Below are positions 42,392-51,610 of a stretch of 64,000 bases of DNA, one piece after another. Position numbers and translations under genes: made by a program. The DNA is taken from contig NZ_MVHC01000009.1 of the NCBI RefSeq assembly GCF_002086455.1, positions 1-64,000 of the forward strand, given 5' to 3'. The stretch's first letter is position 1. Each line of letters starts with the position of its first letter. This DNA is from Mycolicibacter algericus DSM 45454 (GTDB taxonomy: Bacteria > Actinomycetota > Actinomycetes > Mycobacteriales > Mycobacteriaceae). Below the pieces are notes generated by a model. It was not told where the DNA came from. It made no database searches and saw only the letters and a program-made list of their open reading frames with translations.

Positions 42392-43402
42392 ATGGTGAAA
42401 AAGAAATTGGTGATCGGGGCAAGCGGGTTTCTCGGCTCCCACGTCGCCCGACAACTCGTCGACGCCGGCGAAGACGTTCGGGTCCTGATCCGTGCCACCA
42501 GCTCGACACGCGCGATCGACGGCCTCGACGTCGAGATCCGGCGTGGCGACATCTTCGACCAGGACGCCGTGCGCTCGGCGATGAGCGGATGCGATGTCGT
42601 CTACTACTGCGTCGTCGATGCGCGGGCGTGGCTGAGCGATCCGGAACCGTTGTACCGCACCAACGTCGAAGGACTGCGCCATGTCCTCGATGTTGCGGCC
42701 GGTGCGGAACTGGACCGGTTCGTGTTCACCAGTTCGATCGGAACCATCGGGCGGGTCGATCACGGTCTGGCCGATGAGCGCACCGCGCACAACTGGCTCG
42801 ACTCCGGTGGGGACTACATCCGCAGCCGGGTGCAGGCGGAGAACCTGGTGCTGGATTACCACCGGGAGAAGGGCCTGCCGGCGGTGGCGATGTGTGTCGC
42901 CAACACCTACGGCTCCGGCGATTGGCAGCCCACCCCGCACGGCGGGCTGGTCGCCGCTGCCGTCCGCGGGAAGCTGCCCTTCTACATCTGCGGTGCGCAA
43001 GCCGAGGTCGTCGGCGTCGATGATGCGGCGCGCGCCCTGATTTTGGCCGGGCAACGTGGTAGGCCGGGCCAACGCTACATCGTCTCCGAACGGTTCATGA
43101 GCGCTCGCGAGATCTACCGGACGGCATGTGCCGCGGTCGATGTCGAGCCACCCAGATGGGGCGTGCCGGTCGCGGTGATGTCGGCACTGGGACATTTCGC
43201 CCGGGTCGCGGCGCGGCTGCGGCGGCGCGACACCGCACTCACCCCGCTGTCGATACGACTGATGCACATCATGTCGCCGATGAGTCACGACAAGGCTGTC
43301 CGGGAACTCGGCTGGGCGCCCGCGCCGGCCACTGAGGCATTGGCCGAAGCCGCCGGCTTCTTCCGCAGCAGGCGGCGCACCAAGAATCAGGAGGGCTCGT
43401 GA
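42392..43402 (+). CDS. Extended SDR, 3beta-HSD/dihydroflavonol-reductase-like
   Basis: A 336-residue extended SDR: IGASGFLGSHVARQL (NAD(P) site), FTSSIGTIG, and GGDYIRSRVQAENLV where the usual catalytic Y-x3-K is Y-x3-R. The same substitution is in the paralogue at 51668-52684. It may oxidise or reduce a ring hydroxyl. Its stop overlaps the start of the following FadE gene (GTGA). Confidence 0.83.
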   Translation: MVKKKLVIGASGFLGSHVARQLVDAGEDVRVLIRATSSTRAIDGLDVEIRRGDIFDQDAVRSAMSGCDVVYYCVVDARAWLSDPEPLYRTNVEGLRHVLDVAAGAELDRFVFTSSIGTIGRVDHGLADERTAHNWLDSGGDYIRSRVQAENLVLDYHREKGLPAVAMCVANTYGSGDWQPTPHGGLVAAAVRGKLPFYICGAQAEVVGVDDAARALILAGQRGRPGQRYIVSERFMSAREIYRTACAAVDVEPPRWGVPVAVMSALGHFARVAARLRRRDTALTPLSIRLMHIMSPMSHDKAVRELGWAPAPATEALAEAAGFFRSRRRTKNQEGS

Positions 43403-45624
43403 GCGTGGCACTCACCGTCGAGCAGCGGGAACTCGGCGAATCACTGCGCCGCTTCGCCGCCCGGCACGCGCCGATCGCCGACGCCCGCAAGGCTTTCGAC
43501 GCGCTGGCGGCAGGGGAGCTGCCGGGATGGTGGCCGGAGCTGGTGGCCAACGGCTTTCACGCGATCCACCTGCCCGAATCGTGCGGCGGGCAGGGCGGAG
43601 GCCTGCTGGACGCCGCCGGTGTACTGGAGGCCGCGGCAAAAGCGTCCCTGCCGGGGCCGCTGCTGGCGACGGTCACCGCGGGAGCGGTCGGGCTGCTCGC
43701 CGATGCGACACCCGCGCGCGAGGCGTTTCTGGGCGCCTTGTCATCGGGTGCGCCGGCGACCGTGCTCCTGCCGCAACACGCGAAGCTCACCGCACTTCCG
43801 ATCGGCGATGGATGGCTCATCGACGGTGCCGCCGAACTGATCTCGGCTGTCTGCTCGGCGCGGCTCGCGCTGGTCTGTGCCGAGCTCACCGACGGTGCGG
43901 CGATCTGGCTGGCCGTGGACATGTCCCGGCCGGAAGTGGCGGTCCGGCCGGCCGCGGGCACCGATCTGCTCACCGACGTGGGAACGATCACGTTTACCGG
44001 CTACCCCGCGGCGGCGGCAGACGTCATGACCGGTATCGACCCCGGCCGTGCCCAATGGCTCACCGTCGGGCTCGCCGCGGCGGTATCTGCAGGTATCGCC
44101 GGTTGGTGCGTCGAGGCGGCCACCCAACATCTGCGCATCCGCGAACAGTTCGGCAAGCCGATCGGGACATTCCAGGCGCTGCAACACCGAGCGGCCATGC
44201 TGTTGGTGAACAGTGAGCTGGCCAGCGCCGCCGCCTGGGACGCTGTTCGCGGGGCCTCCGACGATCCCGACCAGCATGAGATGGCGGCCGCCGCTGCCGC
44301 GTTGATTGCCATCGCGCCGTGCCCGGATGCCGTGCTGGACACGCTGACGATGTTCGGCGCCATCGGCTTCACCTGGGAACACGACCTGCACCTGTACTGG
44401 CGCCGGGCCACCAGCATCGCCGCATCGATCGGCGCCGTCACCGGTTGGGCACGGCGCCTCGGCGAGCTCACCACCACGCAGCAGCGGGATTTCACCGTCG
44501 ATCTCGGCGGCGCCGAAGCCGAGTTCCGGGCGGAGATCGCCGCGACGCTCGATGCCGCGAGTTTGCTGCGTAACGACGGACCCGGACGCCAAGGCGACTA
44601 TCCGCACTTCGAGACAGGTCCGCAGCGAACCCTGCTCGCCGAAGCCGGACTCATCGCGCCGCACTGGCCGGTGCCGTGGGGTATCGACGCTACCCCGTTG
44701 CAGCAGCTCATCATCATCGAGGAATTCGCCAACCGCCCTGCGCTGGTGCGGCCGTCGCTGGGCATCGCCGAATGGATCCTGCCGTCGCTGCTGCGGGCAG
44801 CGCCGGAAGCCCTGCAGCAGCAGCTGATTCCACCTACGCAGCGCGGTGAGCTGGCCTGGTGCCAGCTCTTCAGCGAACCCGCGGCCGGTTCAGACCTGGC
44901 GTCCCTGACCACGCGGGCGGTCAAGGTCGACGGCGGCTGGCGCGTCAACGGACACAAGATCTGGACGTCGTGTGCGCAACGCGCCGACTACGGCGCACTG
45001 CTGGCCCGTACTGATCCCGACGCGGCCAAACACCGCGGCATCGGCTACTTCATCGTGGACATGCGCTCGGAGGGCATCGAGATCCAGCCGATCGTGCAGG
45101 CCACCGGCGACTCCGAGTTCAACGAGGTCTTCCTCACCGACGTCTTCGTCCCCGACGACATGCTGCTCGGCGAGCCCACCGGGGGCTGGCAGCTGGCGCT
45201 TGCCACCATGGCCGAGGAACGTTCCGCCATCAGCGGATACGTCCAGTACGACCGGGCTGTCGCATTGCGGCGGCTGGCAGCCGCCCCGGGCGAGCAGCGC
45301 GACGACGCGGCCCGGGCGCTGGGCGAGCTCGACGCCTACACCAATGCCATCAAAGCGCTCGGTGTACGCGAGACCATCAGGCTGCTGGACGGGCAGGGTC
45401 TGGGGGCGGCATCAAGCATCGCCAAAGTGGCGATGAACGTCCTGCTGCGCCGCACCTTCCGGGCCACCCTGGCCATCGCCGGGCGGCTGGCGATGACAAC
45501 CGACTCCGACCCGGCCGTCGTCGAACCGTACCTGCTGTCGCCGGCCGAGCTGATCGGCGGCGGCACCAACGAGATCCAGCTGAACGTCATCGCCCAGATG
45601 ATCCTCGGCCTGCCCCGCAAGTGA
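43399..45624 (+). CDS. Fused two-domain acyl-CoA dehydrogenase (FadE34-like)
   Basis: A 741-residue protein made of two acyl-CoA dehydrogenase units: residues about 1-365 (degenerate; LRIREQFGKPIGTFQALQHR) and 375-741 (complete FAD loop CQLFSEPAAGSDLA, GHKIWTSCAQ, and GGGTNEIQ at the end). This architecture is that of FadE34/ChsE3, which acts on steroid side-chain CoA esters as a single chain replacing a heteromer. It fits a bulky, possibly steroid-like substrate, but the substrate is not deducible. Confidence 0.87.
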   Translation: MSVALTVEQRELGESLRRFAARHAPIADARKAFDALAAGELPGWWPELVANGFHAIHLPESCGGQGGGLLDAAGVLEAAAKASLPGPLLATVTAGAVGLLADATPAREAFLGALSSGAPATVLLPQHAKLTALPIGDGWLIDGAAELISAVCSARLALVCAELTDGAAIWLAVDMSRPEVAVRPAAGTDLLTDVGTITFTGYPAAAADVMTGIDPGRAQWLTVGLAAAVSAGIAGWCVEAATQHLRIREQFGKPIGTFQALQHRAAMLLVNSELASAAAWDAVRGASDDPDQHEMAAAAAALIAIAPCPDAVLDTLTMFGAIGFTWEHDLHLYWRRATSIAASIGAVTGWARRLGELTTTQQRDFTVDLGGAEAEFRAEIAATLDAASLLRNDGPGRQGDYPHFETGPQRTLLAEAGLIAPHWPVPWGIDATPLQQLIIIEEFANRPALVRPSLGIAEWILPSLLRAAPEALQQQLIPPTQRGELAWCQLFSEPAAGSDLASLTTRAVKVDGGWRVNGHKIWTSCAQRADYGALLARTDPDAAKHRGIGYFIVDMRSEGIEIQPIVQATGDSEFNEVFLTDVFVPDDMLLGEPTGGWQLALATMAEERSAISGYVQYDRAVALRRLAAAPGEQRDDAARALGELDAYTNAIKALGVRETIRLLDGQGLGAASSIAKVAMNVLLRRTFRATLAIAGRLAMTTDSDPAVVEPYLLSPAELIGGGTNEIQLNVIAQMILGLPRK

Positions 45625-45648
45625 CCGCACTCAGATAGAGGACAACAC

Positions 45649-46857
45649 ATGGGATTACGTGGAGAGGCCGCGATCGTCGGCTACGTCGAGCTGCCGCCCG
45701 AGCGGATGAACAAAGCCGCCCCGGCCCCGTTCACACTCGAGCAATGGGCCGAGTTGAGTGCGGATGCGCTTGCCGATGCGGGCATATCGGGCGAACGAGT
45801 CAACGGCATCGTCACCTCGCACCTGGGCGAGTCGGAGATCTTCGTCCCCTCCACCATCGCCGAATACCTGGGCGTGCCGGCCCGCTTCGCCGAGATCGTC
45901 GACCTGGGTGGTGCCAGTGCGGCCGCCATGGTGTGGCGGGCCGCGGCCGCGATCGAGCTGGGAATCTGCGATGTTGTGCTGTGCGCGTTGCCGGCCCGCT
46001 ACATCACCCCGATGTCGGAGCGTAAACCTAAGCCACTGGTCGACGCGATGTTCTTCGGCTCGTCGAGCAACCAATACGGTTCTCCCCAGGCGGAGTTCGA
46101 GATCCCCTACGGCAACCTCGGCCAGAACGGCCCCTATGGGCAGGTGGCCACCCGCTACGGAGCGGTCTACGGCTACGACGAGCGGGCCATGGCCAAGCTC
46201 GTCGTCGACCAGCGGGTCAACGCCAACCACACCGAAGGCGCCATCTGGCGTGACACGCCGCTGACCGTCGAGGACGTATTGGCCAGCCCGATCATCGCCG
46301 ATCCCCTGCACATGCTGGAGATCGTGATGCCCTGCGTCGGCGGTGCCGCCGTGGTGATCGCGAGCGCCGAGGTCGCCCGGCGAGGCCGCAACCGTCCGGT
46401 GTGGGTCAAGGGGTTCGGTGAGCACGTGCCGTTCAAGACCCCGACCTACGCAGCGGACCTGCTGGCCACTCCGATCGCCGAGGCCGCCGACACCGCCTTT
46501 GCGATGACCGACCTGACCCGCGCGGACATGGACATGGTCTCCATCTACGACTGCTACACGATCACCGTGCTGCTGTCGCTGGAGGACGCCGGCTTCTGTG
46601 AGAAGGGCAAAGGCATGCAGTTCATCACCGACCACGACCTGACCTTCCGCGGCGATTTCCCGCTCAACACCGCCGGCGGCCAACTCGGATTCGGGCAGGC
46701 CGGCCTGGCCGGTGGCATGCACCACGTCTGTGACGCCACGCGCCAGATCATGGGCCGGGCCGGTGCCGCCCAGGTGGCCGACTGCAACCGGGCCTTCGTC
46801 TCGGGCAACGGCGGCATTCTGAGCGAACAGACCGCTCTCATCCTGGAAGGGGAATGA
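45649..46857 (+). CDS. Thiolase-like protein without the cysteine nucleophile (Ltp2-like)
   Basis: A 402-residue thiolase-fold protein. Where thiolases have their cysteine, the sequence reads DLGGASAAAM, so it cannot be a normal thiolase. Such proteins with a DUF35 partner include Ltp2, the retro-aldolase of steroid side-chain removal. A DUF35 gene follows after 6 bases, supporting such a complex. Possible retro-aldol activity is inferred. Confidence 0.82.
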   Translation: MGLRGEAAIVGYVELPPERMNKAAPAPFTLEQWAELSADALADAGISGERVNGIVTSHLGESEIFVPSTIAEYLGVPARFAEIVDLGGASAAAMVWRAAAAIELGICDVVLCALPARYITPMSERKPKPLVDAMFFGSSSNQYGSPQAEFEIPYGNLGQNGPYGQVATRYGAVYGYDERAMAKLVVDQRVNANHTEGAIWRDTPLTVEDVLASPIIADPLHMLEIVMPCVGGAAVVIASAEVARRGRNRPVWVKGFGEHVPFKTPTYAADLLATPIAEAADTAFAMTDLTRADMDMVSIYDCYTITVLLSLEDAGFCEKGKGMQFITDHDLTFRGDFPLNTAGGQLGFGQAGLAGGMHHVCDATRQIMGRAGAAQVADCNRAFVSGNGGILSEQTALILEGE

Positions 46858-46863
46858 GCACCG

Positions 46864-47286
46864 ATGACCACCTTCGAACGCCCGATGCCGGTGAAGACGC
46901 CCACCAGCGCACCGTTCTGGGACGCGCTGGCGCAGCACCGCATCGTCATCCAGTATTCGCCGTCGACCGACAGCTATGTGTTCTACCCGCGGGTCCGGGC
47001 GCCGCGCACCCTGGCCGACGACCTGGAATGGCGCGAGATCTCCGGGATGGGCACGCTGTACTCCTTTACGGTTGCCCGCCGGCCGGTCGGCATCCACTTC
47101 GCTGACGCCGTGCCGCAATTGCTCGCGATCGTCGAATGGGATGAAGGGCCACGGTTCTCCACCGAGCTGGTCAACGTCGACCCCGCGGACCTGGTCGTCG
47201 GTATGCGGGTGCGGCCGGTGTTCTGCGACTACCCGGAGCATGACGTCACGATGCTGCGCTACGAACCGGCGGCGAACCATGACTGA
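46864..47286 (+). CDS. DUF35 OB-fold protein lacking the zinc ribbon
   Basis: A 140-residue DUF35/OB-fold protein. The zinc-ribbon part has lost its cysteines: QYSPSTDSYVFYPRVR stands where relatives have CxxC...CxxC. The OB-fold part (GTLYSFTVARRP) is intact. As partner of the preceding thiolase-like protein it probably helps substrate binding, as ChsH2 does for Ltp2. Confidence 0.82.
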   Translation: MTTFERPMPVKTPTSAPFWDALAQHRIVIQYSPSTDSYVFYPRVRAPRTLADDLEWREISGMGTLYSFTVARRPVGIHFADAVPQLLAIVEWDEGPRFSTELVNVDPADLVVGMRVRPVFCDYPEHDVTMLRYEPAANHD

Positions 47287-47767
47287 CGACGCGGCCACCG
47301 AGATCGAGGCGATCAAACGCCTGAAGTCGCGCTACTGTCGTTACCTGGACACCAAGGACTGGGCGGCCTGGCGTGCCCTGTTCACCGACGACTTCGTCAG
47401 CGACACCTCCCGCGCCGGCGGCAAACTCATCAGCGGCGCCGACGAATTCGTCGCCTTCACCCGCAAAAGTCTGCGCGATCAACCCACTGTCCACCAGGTT
47501 CATGCACCCGACATCGAGTTGATCTCGCCGACCACCGCCGGCGGGGTATGGGCGCTGGAAGACGTGGTCCGGCTCGGTCCGGGAGTCAACTTGCGCGGTT
47601 ACGGCCACTACACCGAGACCTACGAGAAGGCCGACGGCCAGTGGCGGATCAAGACCTCGACGCTGACCCGACTGCGCGAGGACATATTCAACGGGTTGTT
47701 CGCTGTCTACCTCTCGCCGCGCATGCGCGCGGTGCTGGGCGCACTCGCCGGGCGTGTGATGCGCTGA
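47279..47767 (+). CDS. SnoaL-like (NTF2-fold) protein
   Basis: A 162-residue NTF2-fold protein similar to the one at 40881 (IKRLKSRYCRYLDTKDWAAWRALFTDD). Overlaps the DUF35 gene by 8 bases. Could be an isomerase, dehydratase or hydratase of a ring intermediate; no catalytic residue assigned. Confidence 0.82.
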   Translation: MTDDAATEIEAIKRLKSRYCRYLDTKDWAAWRALFTDDFVSDTSRAGGKLISGADEFVAFTRKSLRDQPTVHQVHAPDIELISPTTAGGVWALEDVVRLGPGVNLRGYGHYTETYEKADGQWRIKTSTLTRLREDIFNGLFAVYLSPRMRAVLGALAGRVMR

Positions 47768-47787
47768 CCCGGTGTCCCGAATGCATT

Positions 47788-47804
47788 ACGGGAAGGCCTA
47801 TAGT
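47788..47804. promoter_or_regulatory. Degenerate ACTGTAAnnnTTACAGT-like site
   Basis: ACGGGAA-GGC-CTATAGT, four arm mismatches to the consensus, and 12 of 18 positions alike to the site at 28108. It lies 51 bases before the SDR start at 47856. Tentative. Confidence 0.3.
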
Positions 47805-47855
47805 ATATGCGCCGGGCCGGGTCCCGGGTTGTCGTATCCGAAAAGGGGAACGTTC

Positions 47856-48629
47856 GTGGAGATCGAAGGCAAAGGCGCGATCATCGTCGGCGGAGCATCG
47901 GGCTTCGGCAAGGCGACAGCAGAGCTGCTGGCCAAGCGCGGGGCCAAGGTGGCGATTCTGGACCGGCCGCAGTCCAAGGGCAAGGAGGTCGCCGACTCGA
48001 TCGACGGCCACTTCTTCGACGCCGACGTCACAGATTTCGCCGGGATCGAGCAGGTGCTGAACGAGGCGGTCAAGACCCTGGGCGGCGTGCACATCGTCGT
48101 CACCACCGCCGGCGGGACCACCGCGGGCGGCGGTATCGGTGAACGCACGATCAAACGCGACGGGCCGCACGATCTGGAGACGTTCCGCAGCACCCAAGAT
48201 CTCAACGTCGTCGGCACGTTCAACGTGAGTCGACTCGCCGCCTGGCACATGAGCACCAATGAGCCGGAGGACGACGAACGCGGCGTGATCATCAATACGT
48301 CCTCGATCGCGGCGTTCGAGGGCCAGATTGGCCAGATCGCCTACACCGCATCCAAGGCCGCCATCGCGGGGATGTGCCTGACGATGGCCCGCGATCTCGG
48401 TGGCGTGGGCATCCGGGTGCTGGCGATCGCTCCGAGCCTGTTCGCCACGGGCCTGACCCAGGGGATCCCGGATGAGTTCGCCGCGGTGCTGACCAAGGAT
48501 GCGGCGTTCCCCAAACGGCTGGGCCGCCCGGAGGAGTACGCCAAGCTGGCAGCGGCGATCGTGGAGAACCCGATGCTCAACGGCCAGTGCATCCGGCTGG
48601 ACGGCGGCCAGCGCTTCGCGCCGAAGTGA
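47856..48629 (+). CDS. SDR, 3-hydroxyacyl-CoA dehydrogenase type 2-like
   Basis: A 257-residue SDR resembling HSD10-type 3-hydroxyacyl-CoA dehydrogenases: IVGGASGFGKATAELL, VTTAGGTTAGG, Y-x3-K in AYTASKAAI, and NGQCIRLDGGQR at the end. GTG 47856 has a strong AAAAGGGG ribosome site; the preceding open frame runs through promoter DNA. Last gene of the plus-strand run, with its own probable promoter. Confidence 0.87.
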   Translation: MEIEGKGAIIVGGASGFGKATAELLAKRGAKVAILDRPQSKGKEVADSIDGHFFDADVTDFAGIEQVLNEAVKTLGGVHIVVTTAGGTTAGGGIGERTIKRDGPHDLETFRSTQDLNVVGTFNVSRLAAWHMSTNEPEDDERGVIINTSSIAAFEGQIGQIAYTASKAAIAGMCLTMARDLGGVGIRVLAIAPSLFATGLTQGIPDEFAAVLTKDAAFPKRLGRPEEYAKLAAAIVENPMLNGQCIRLDGGQRFAPK

Positions 48630-48641
48630 CGTTGCGTTGAT

Positions 48642-48691
48642 TTTGCGGTCAGGGTTGCTGAATCACGTTGTGCCGCAGCCCTGACTGCAAA
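48642..48691. terminator. Bidirectional hairpin terminator
   Basis: The arm 48642-48658 pairs with 48675-48691 at 15 of 17 positions around a 16-base loop, between convergent genes ending at 48629 and 48703. T-rich on one side and A-rich on the other, as expected of a terminator for both strands. Confidence 0.65.
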
Positions 48692-48702
48692 GTCCAGGCC
48701 GG

Positions 48703-49932
48703 TCAGGCACCGGCCAGCGCTGGCGGCTTGGCGGCCGCCGGGTCCGGGTTGGCGATCGGCAGGCCCATGAATCGCCGGGCGTTGTCGCCCATGAAGTCAT
48801 AGGTGCGCCGCACATCCATGCCCTCGGCGTATTTCCAGAAGCCTTTCGGCTCGGCCAGGCCTTCGGGGTGGGGATAGTCCGACCCGAACAGCACCTTGTC
48901 CCAGCCAACCGTGTCCACCACGTCGGAGACGGCGCCCTCCCAGAACGGGCTCACCCAGATGTTGCGCCGGAACACCTCGTGCGGATGCTCGGGGAAGTTC
49001 TGCGGCATCTTCTTGTACAGGTCGGCGAAGTCGTGGAACAACGGGGCGATCCACGAGCTGCCGTTCTCGACGCTGGCGATACGCAGCTTGGGGAAGCGGG
49101 TCAGGGTGCCGTGACAGATCAGCGCGGTGATCATGTCGGCGATCTCCCGATGGCCCAGCACCATCCAGCGGAATGCGCTTTGCGCCATGAAATTCTGGGT
49201 ATAGGGCGGCTCCCACTTGCCGACGTAATCGTCAAGCGGCGGGAAGCTGGCGTGCAGCACGATGGGCAGGCCGGCTGCCTCCACATCACGCCAGAAGGGG
49301 TTGAACTCCGGCAGTGCCGGCGATCGCCAGCCGTGGACGCCGTTGACCGGACCGGGTTTGATGAGCGCCACCGCGGCGCCGTGATCGAGGATGTACTCCA
49401 GTTCGCGCTGGGCGCCGTCGACCTCGGAGAGGTTGATGATCGGCGTGGAGAAGACCCGGCCGTCGTAGTTGTAGGTCCAGTGCTCGGCCATCCACTGATT
49501 CAGCGCGTGAATGATGGCCAGCGTGAGCTGCGGGTCATCAGCACTGGAGTGCTCCACCAGGCTGGCCAGCGTCGGATAGTTGAGCGCCTCCACCACACCC
49601 TGGCGGTCGAGTTCGGCGACCCGGTCGGCGGGGTTGCGGGTGGCCGCCGGCGCCTCGATGGCGGCTCCCTGCATCTCGCGCAGGGTCAGTCCCTCGGTGT
49701 TCTCGCCGGCGAAGAACTTCTCGTGGGCGCCGGGGGCGGCGACCCGTTCGAACGTCGGATTGGGGATGAAGTCGCTGACGCGGTTGTTGATGATGATCCG
49801 GGTCTGGCGGCCGATCTGTGCGAATTGAACTGCGCGGGAGTATTTCTCCGGCAGGTACTTGGTCAGTGCCTCGGGGGTTTCGTACATGTGCTGGTCGGCA
49901 TCGAAGATCGGTGCGTCGCGGAATTGGGTCAT
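48703..49932 (-). CDS. Amidohydrolase-2 family metal hydrolase
   Basis: A 409-residue paralogue of the 29014-30264 protein (DADQHMYETPEAL; RIASVENGSSWI; FGSDYPHPEGLAEP). ATG 49932 follows GGAAAGGAG, better than the longer frame. Probably hydrolyses a C-C or C-N bond. It lies downstream of the thiolase-like/DUF35 pair but separated from it by the palindromic element. Confidence 0.85.
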   Translation of the reverse strand: MTQFRDAPIFDADQHMYETPEALTKYLPEKYSRAVQFAQIGRQTRIIINNRVSDFIPNPTFERVAAPGAHEKFFAGENTEGLTLREMQGAAIEAPAATRNPADRVAELDRQGVVEALNYPTLASLVEHSSADDPQLTLAIIHALNQWMAEHWTYNYDGRVFSTPIINLSEVDGAQRELEYILDHGAAVALIKPGPVNGVHGWRSPALPEFNPFWRDVEAAGLPIVLHASFPPLDDYVGKWEPPYTQNFMAQSAFRWMVLGHREIADMITALICHGTLTRFPKLRIASVENGSSWIAPLFHDFADLYKKMPQNFPEHPHEVFRRNIWVSPFWEGAVSDVVDTVGWDKVLFGSDYPHPEGLAEPKGFWKYAEGMDVRRTYDFMGDNARRFMGLPIANPDPAAAKPPALAGA

Positions 49933-49950
49933 GACGGGCTCCTTTCCCAC

Positions 49951-50012
49951 CGCGAGCAGTCGCGAAAGCCCCTAAAATCAGCGTGTTTTGGGGGCTTTCA
50001 TGTCTGCTCGCG
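49951..50012. repeat. Palindromic intergenic element, copy 2
   Basis: Arms of 27 bases (49951-49977 and 49986-50012) with four mismatches around an 8-base loop. One strand of the arm shares all but one of 25 bases with the element at 12504-12528. It lies between two minus-strand genes and could terminate the upstream unit. Confidence 0.75.
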
Positions 50013-50016
50013 GTAA

Positions 50017-51162
50017 TTACGTCGTCAGGATGGTGGCCGCGGCGGTGCCCGGCGCTCCGTAGAGCTGGGCGAACCCCACCTTGGGCTCGCCCGGCACCTG
50101 GCGGTCACCGGCCTCGCCACGCAGTTGGCGCACCAGCTCGTGGAGCTGGCGCAGCCCGGAGGCGCCGATCGGCTCGCCGTTGGCGATCAGCCCGCCGTCG
50201 GTGTTGACCGGCAGCGAGCCGCCGATCTCGGTGGCACCGTCGGCGAGTAGCTTCTCCTGGTCGCCGTCGGCGCAGAAACCGCATTCGGCCATGTGGATGA
50301 CCTCGGCGCCGGCGTCGGTGTCCTGCAACTGGATGACGTCGACGTCCTGGGGCGACACCCCGGCCTTCTCGAACGCGGCGCGAGCGGCGTACACCGTGGG
50401 CGCCACATCCTCGATGACCGGGGCGAAGGTGGTGTTGACCTCGTAGGCGCCGTAGCGGCGGGTGCGCACCTCCACCGCGCGTAGGTAGACCGGCTTGTCG
50501 GTGTAGCGGTGCGCGATGTCCGCGCGGCACATCACCACCGCCGCCGCACCCTCATCCGGTGCGCAGAACATGTACTGCGTCAGTGGGTAGTTCAGCATCG
50601 TCGAGCCCAGGATCTCCTCCTCAGAGATCGGCTTGCGGCGGAACGCATTCGGGTTCAGCGCCCCGTTGCGGAAGTTCTTGGCGGCGACCTTGGCCAATGT
50701 CTGTTGGGAGATACCGTGATCATGCAGATACCGGTTGGCTTTCATGCCGAAGAACTGGGTGGTCAGGTACTGGCCGTTCTCGGCGTACCAGCGTGGCATC
50801 CCGACCAGCGCTGGGTCCTCGGTGAACGCCCCGCGGGGATGCTTGTCCAGGCCGACGGCGATACCGATGTCGTAGTCGCCCAGCCGGATACCGTCCGCGC
50901 AGACCTTGGCGGCGCTGGCCGCCGTGGCGCAGGCGTTGAACACGTTGGTGAACGGGATGCCCGACAGCCCGACCATGCCGACGATCGCATCCGGGTTGGC
51001 CACCGTCCAGCTGCCGCCGGTCGCGGCGCCGATGTCCGACCATGCCACGCCCGCGTCGGCGACCGCGGCGAAGATGGCATCCACCCCCATCTGCATCGCG
51101 GACTTGCCTTCGAAGCGGCCGAACGGGTGCAGCCCCACCCCGATGATCGCGACGTCGTTCAT
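50017..51162 (-). CDS. Thiolase-like lipid-transfer protein (Ltp)
   Basis: A 381-residue thiolase-fold protein with cysteine C78 (NACATAASA) at the nucleophile position, unlike the 45649 protein. It lacks the usual C-terminal CxG; the end is AQLYGAPGTAAATIL. Family: non-specific lipid-transfer/thiolase proteins working with DUF35 partners. Its ATG overlaps the stop of the DUF35 gene (ATGA). Confidence 0.83.
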   Translation of the reverse strand: MNDVAIIGVGLHPFGRFEGKSAMQMGVDAIFAAVADAGVAWSDIGAATGGSWTVANPDAIVGMVGLSGIPFTNVFNACATAASAAKVCADGIRLGDYDIGIAVGLDKHPRGAFTEDPALVGMPRWYAENGQYLTTQFFGMKANRYLHDHGISQQTLAKVAAKNFRNGALNPNAFRRKPISEEEILGSTMLNYPLTQYMFCAPDEGAAAVVMCRADIAHRYTDKPVYLRAVEVRTRRYGAYEVNTTFAPVIEDVAPTVYAARAAFEKAGVSPQDVDVIQLQDTDAGAEVIHMAECGFCADGDQEKLLADGATEIGGSLPVNTDGGLIANGEPIGASGLRQLHELVRQLRGEAGDRQVPGEPKVGFAQLYGAPGTAAATILTT

Positions 51163-51584
51163 GCGCCCTGCTCCATCGGCCGGAAGGCGAACGTGATGAT
51201 CTCGTCGCCGTCGGCGTCGGTGGCGAACGGCACCATGGTCAGCTCCACCGGCATGTCGAACTCCAGCTTCTCGGGGTCGTTCTCGGTGAGCCGGCCTTCC
51301 ACCCGCACGGCATCCCCGAGCTGCACCAGGCCGACTCCGAACGGGACGAAGTCCTTCCCCGTCGGGCCTAGATACGGTGGGCCGGGCGGGAAGCCCTGGG
51401 TGGTCCAGGCCACCAGGGTTCCGTTTCGGGGGAGCAGCTGCTGTGTCATCTGGTCACCGCTGCAGCTCGGGCAGCGCGGCTGCGCCGGAAACACCGTGGC
51501 CTCGCAGTCCGCGCAGCGGCTGCCGATCAGCTGCGGGCTCGCGTCCGGCCAGGTCGAGATATCGGGAGCTAGCGCCTTCTGCAT
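51159..51584 (-). CDS. DUF35 OB-fold zinc-ribbon protein
   Basis: A 141-residue protein with an intact zinc ribbon (CADC...CPSC, about 23-42) and a C-terminal OB fold (GTLVAWTTQGFPPGPPY). ATG 51584 is preceded by GCGGAGG; the longer frame is not needed. Partner of the following thiolase-like protein. Confidence 0.87.
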   Translation of the reverse strand: MQKALAPDISTWPDASPQLIGSRCADCEATVFPAQPRCPSCSGDQMTQQLLPRNGTLVAWTTQGFPPGPPYLGPTGKDFVPFGVGLVQLGDAVRVEGRLTENDPEKLEFDMPVELTMVPFATDADGDEIITFAFRPMEQGA

Positions 51585-51610
51585 GGAACCTCCGCGCAAC
51601 GGGTTTATTA

